Shown: piece after piece, positions 14,991 to 16,082 of the stretch
How positions within the stretch are numbered: position 1 is the first letter of the stretch
Layout of the letters: every line of letters starts with the position of its first letter
Assembly (NCBI GenBank): GCA_964387795.1
Contig: CAYLYP010000073.1
Coordinates: forward strand, 1-16,082
Origin: CAYLYP01 sp964387795
GTDB taxonomy: Bacteria > Bacteroidota > Bacteroidia > Bacteroidales > UBA7960
DNA: 16,082 bases
Direction: 5' to 3'
Notes under the pieces: model-generated
What the model was told of the DNA's origin: nothing
The model's input: the letters and a program-made list of their open reading frames with translations, nothing else
Databases searched by the model: none
Program-made: the position numbers and the translations under genes

Positions 14991-15713
14991 ATGATGAAAA
15001 AAACATTTTCATTTTTAACAGCCATATTACTTACGGTAAGTGTGTTTGCACAATCACCAAAAATAATGAGCTATCAGGCAGTAATCCGAAATAGCAACGA
15101 TGCTTTAGTAAGCAATGCAAACGTAGGTATGCAAATCAGTATTTTGCAAGATTCTGTAAACGGTACCGCTGTTTATATTGAAACCCAAACGCCCACTACC
15201 AATGCCAACGGACTGGTAAGTATAGAAATAGGCAAGGGTGAAATTGTTAGTGGAAATTTTGCAAGCATTGACTGGGCAAAAGGACCTTATTTTATAAAAA
15301 CTGAAACTGACCCCTCTGGCGGAACAAGTTATACAATTAGCGGCACAAGCCAATTACTTAGTGTGCCTTATGCCCTTTATGCAGAAAAATCTAATTCGGT
15401 TTCTCAAACTGTTGTATCTGTGACTGCCCAGAATGAATGGATCAACCTTTTTCCTGTTAACATTGACTGGGGTATTTGGACAATAATGGCGCGGGCTCAT
15501 GGTTTTGGGTTCAAAGAGAAATTTCAGGAATGGAAATTCATTATTGGCGATAATGTTGAAAATGTCTATTTTGAAGAAACAGCAAACGTTGGAAACGCTG
15601 TAGACTATGCTGAATTAAGAATCGAAGGCGGATATGTTCAGGGAAGATGGACTGGTTTAGTCGGAGGTGGGCCATTCTGTAAATTTATTATCCAATATAC
15701 TCCAATATATTAA
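14991..15713 (+). CDS. Modular secreted protein of unknown function
   Basis: The 240-residue product (239 if the ATG at 14994 is used) has a signal peptide (1-20, ending SVFAQ). Residues 23-133 form a module recurrent in secreted Bacteroidetes proteins, recognisable from IMSYQAVIRNSNDALV (25-40), GMQISIL, the GLVSIEIG segment and the closing SVPYALYAEKS. In many relatives that module precedes variable tails or fibre-like domains. Residues 140-240 are a different, aromatic- and Gly-rich beta domain (NEWINLFPVNIDWGIW, MARAHGFGF, GGGPFCKFIIQY) that I do not recognise. It has no T9SS sorting domain of its own, although its operon partner does. It may be a surface or matrix component secreted with the small T9SS protein (inference). 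Confidence 0.78.
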   Translation: MMKKTFSFLTAILLTVSVFAQSPKIMSYQAVIRNSNDALVSNANVGMQISILQDSVNGTAVYIETQTPTTNANGLVSIEIGKGEIVSGNFASIDWAKGPYFIKTETDPSGGTSYTISGTSQLLSVPYALYAEKSNSVSQTVVSVTAQNEWINLFPVNIDWGIWTIMARAHGFGFKEKFQEWKFIIGDNVENVYFEETANVGNAVDYAELRIEGGYVQGRWTGLVGGGPFCKFIIQYTPIY

Positions 15714-15834
15714 AAACAATCAGATAAAGTAAATATCCTCAATATTAAGAAAATTGAATAAAGATTACGGGTGTTTGGTGGTAAATGGGGGTAATTTTTG
15801 ATTGTTTTAATATTTGATTTGAATAAAGCAATAG

Positions 15835-15901
15835 TCATTACATCTTTTCGGGATCAGACAAGGTTTGTTAATTATAACCCAATCCCGAAGAGATGGCATG
15901 A
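15835..15901. repeat. Long inverted repeat downstream of the secreted pair
   Basis: CATCTTTTCGGGAT (15841-15854) and ATCCCGAAGAGATG (15882-15895) pair at 13 of 14 positions, and the remaining pair is G-T. TCAT (15835-15838) and ATGA (15898-15901) extend the stem after a 2-base mismatch. The 27-base loop contains GTTA/TAAC. There is no T-run on either strand, so it is not a simple intrinsic terminator although it lies between convergent genes. Confidence 0.65.
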
Positions 15902-15956
15902 TTAAAGAAAACAAGATGTATCAACAATAGCCAAACCACGAAAAGGTAATATTGAA

Positions 15957-16082
15957 TTATGTCAGGCCCTGTTTATTTTCTTCTTTTTTCTTCTCGTCTT
16001 CAATAAGGTTCAATTCCATTTCTTTTTGCGAATATCTTGAAATGCGGATATTAAAAGCAGCAAAGATAATCGTCATAAAAGG
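15957..16082 (-). CDS. C-terminal end of an unidentified membrane protein, partial
   Basis: An open frame enters from the right edge on the minus strand and stops with TAA at 15957-15959, giving 41 residues before the stop. It starts with a hydrophobic stretch (FMTIIFAAFNI), likely the end of a last membrane helix, then a basic segment (RISRYSQKE) and a highly charged tail (IEDEKKKEENKQGLT). This layout, helix then charged cytoplasmic tail, is typical of an inner-membrane transporter or respiratory subunit, but the fragment is too short to name a family. Most of the gene lies outside the window. It converges on the secreted-protein gene ending at 15713. Confidence 0.6.
   Translation of the reverse strand, partial: PFMTIIFAAFNIRISRYSQKEMELNLIEDEKKKEENKQGLT

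Overview
The window looks like a chromosomal segment of a Bacteroidota bacterium, probably an environmental Bacteroidales/Marinilabiliales-like lineage; the exact taxon is an inference. The support is type IX secretion (T9SS) type-A C-terminal sorting domains on two proteins, a DUF4476 protein, a Kdo transferase (so LPS is made), low GC, and promoters of the Bacteroidetes form TTTG-N19..21-TAnnTTTG. Most housekeeping genes have no Shine-Dalgarno sequence.

Left block, plus strand (1-6176): the C-terminal part of a CPA2 cation/proton antiporter with a TrkA-N domain; a lipoprotein gamma-glutamyl (C26) amidotransferase-fold hydrolase; a collapsed AbgT transporter remnant in which the N-terminus is joined in frame to the C-terminus; then a housekeeping run purK-purE-tsaC followed by a small NAD(P)-binding reductase-like gene. 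A symmetrical terminator at 6276-6312 separates this block from the convergent minus-strand block.

Middle block, minus strand (6331-13792): a MuiA-like DUF4139 protein, a secreted DUF4476 protein, a large secreted M28 peptidase with P-domain, InlB-like repeat and T9SS sorting domain, a small 4-TM holin-like membrane protein with its own consensus promoter, the Kdo transferase waaA, and a predicted outer-membrane barrel protein. The gaps between these genes hold several clear hairpins, two of them good intrinsic terminators.

Right block (13793-16082): a 691-base gene-free divergent intergenic region holds the most unusual element. It is an array of 11-bp repeats in two inverted arms that would fold into a long RNA hairpin with many G-U pairs; its left arm also fits the G-quadruplex consensus. 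Downstream on the plus strand are two tightly coupled secreted-protein genes, both with strong GGAGG ribosome binding sites: a near-minimal T9SS-sorted protein and a modular secreted protein. A second long inverted repeat follows (15835-15901). At the right edge lies the C-terminal end of a minus-strand membrane-protein gene.

No tRNA, rRNA, CRISPR array or insertion sequence was recognised.
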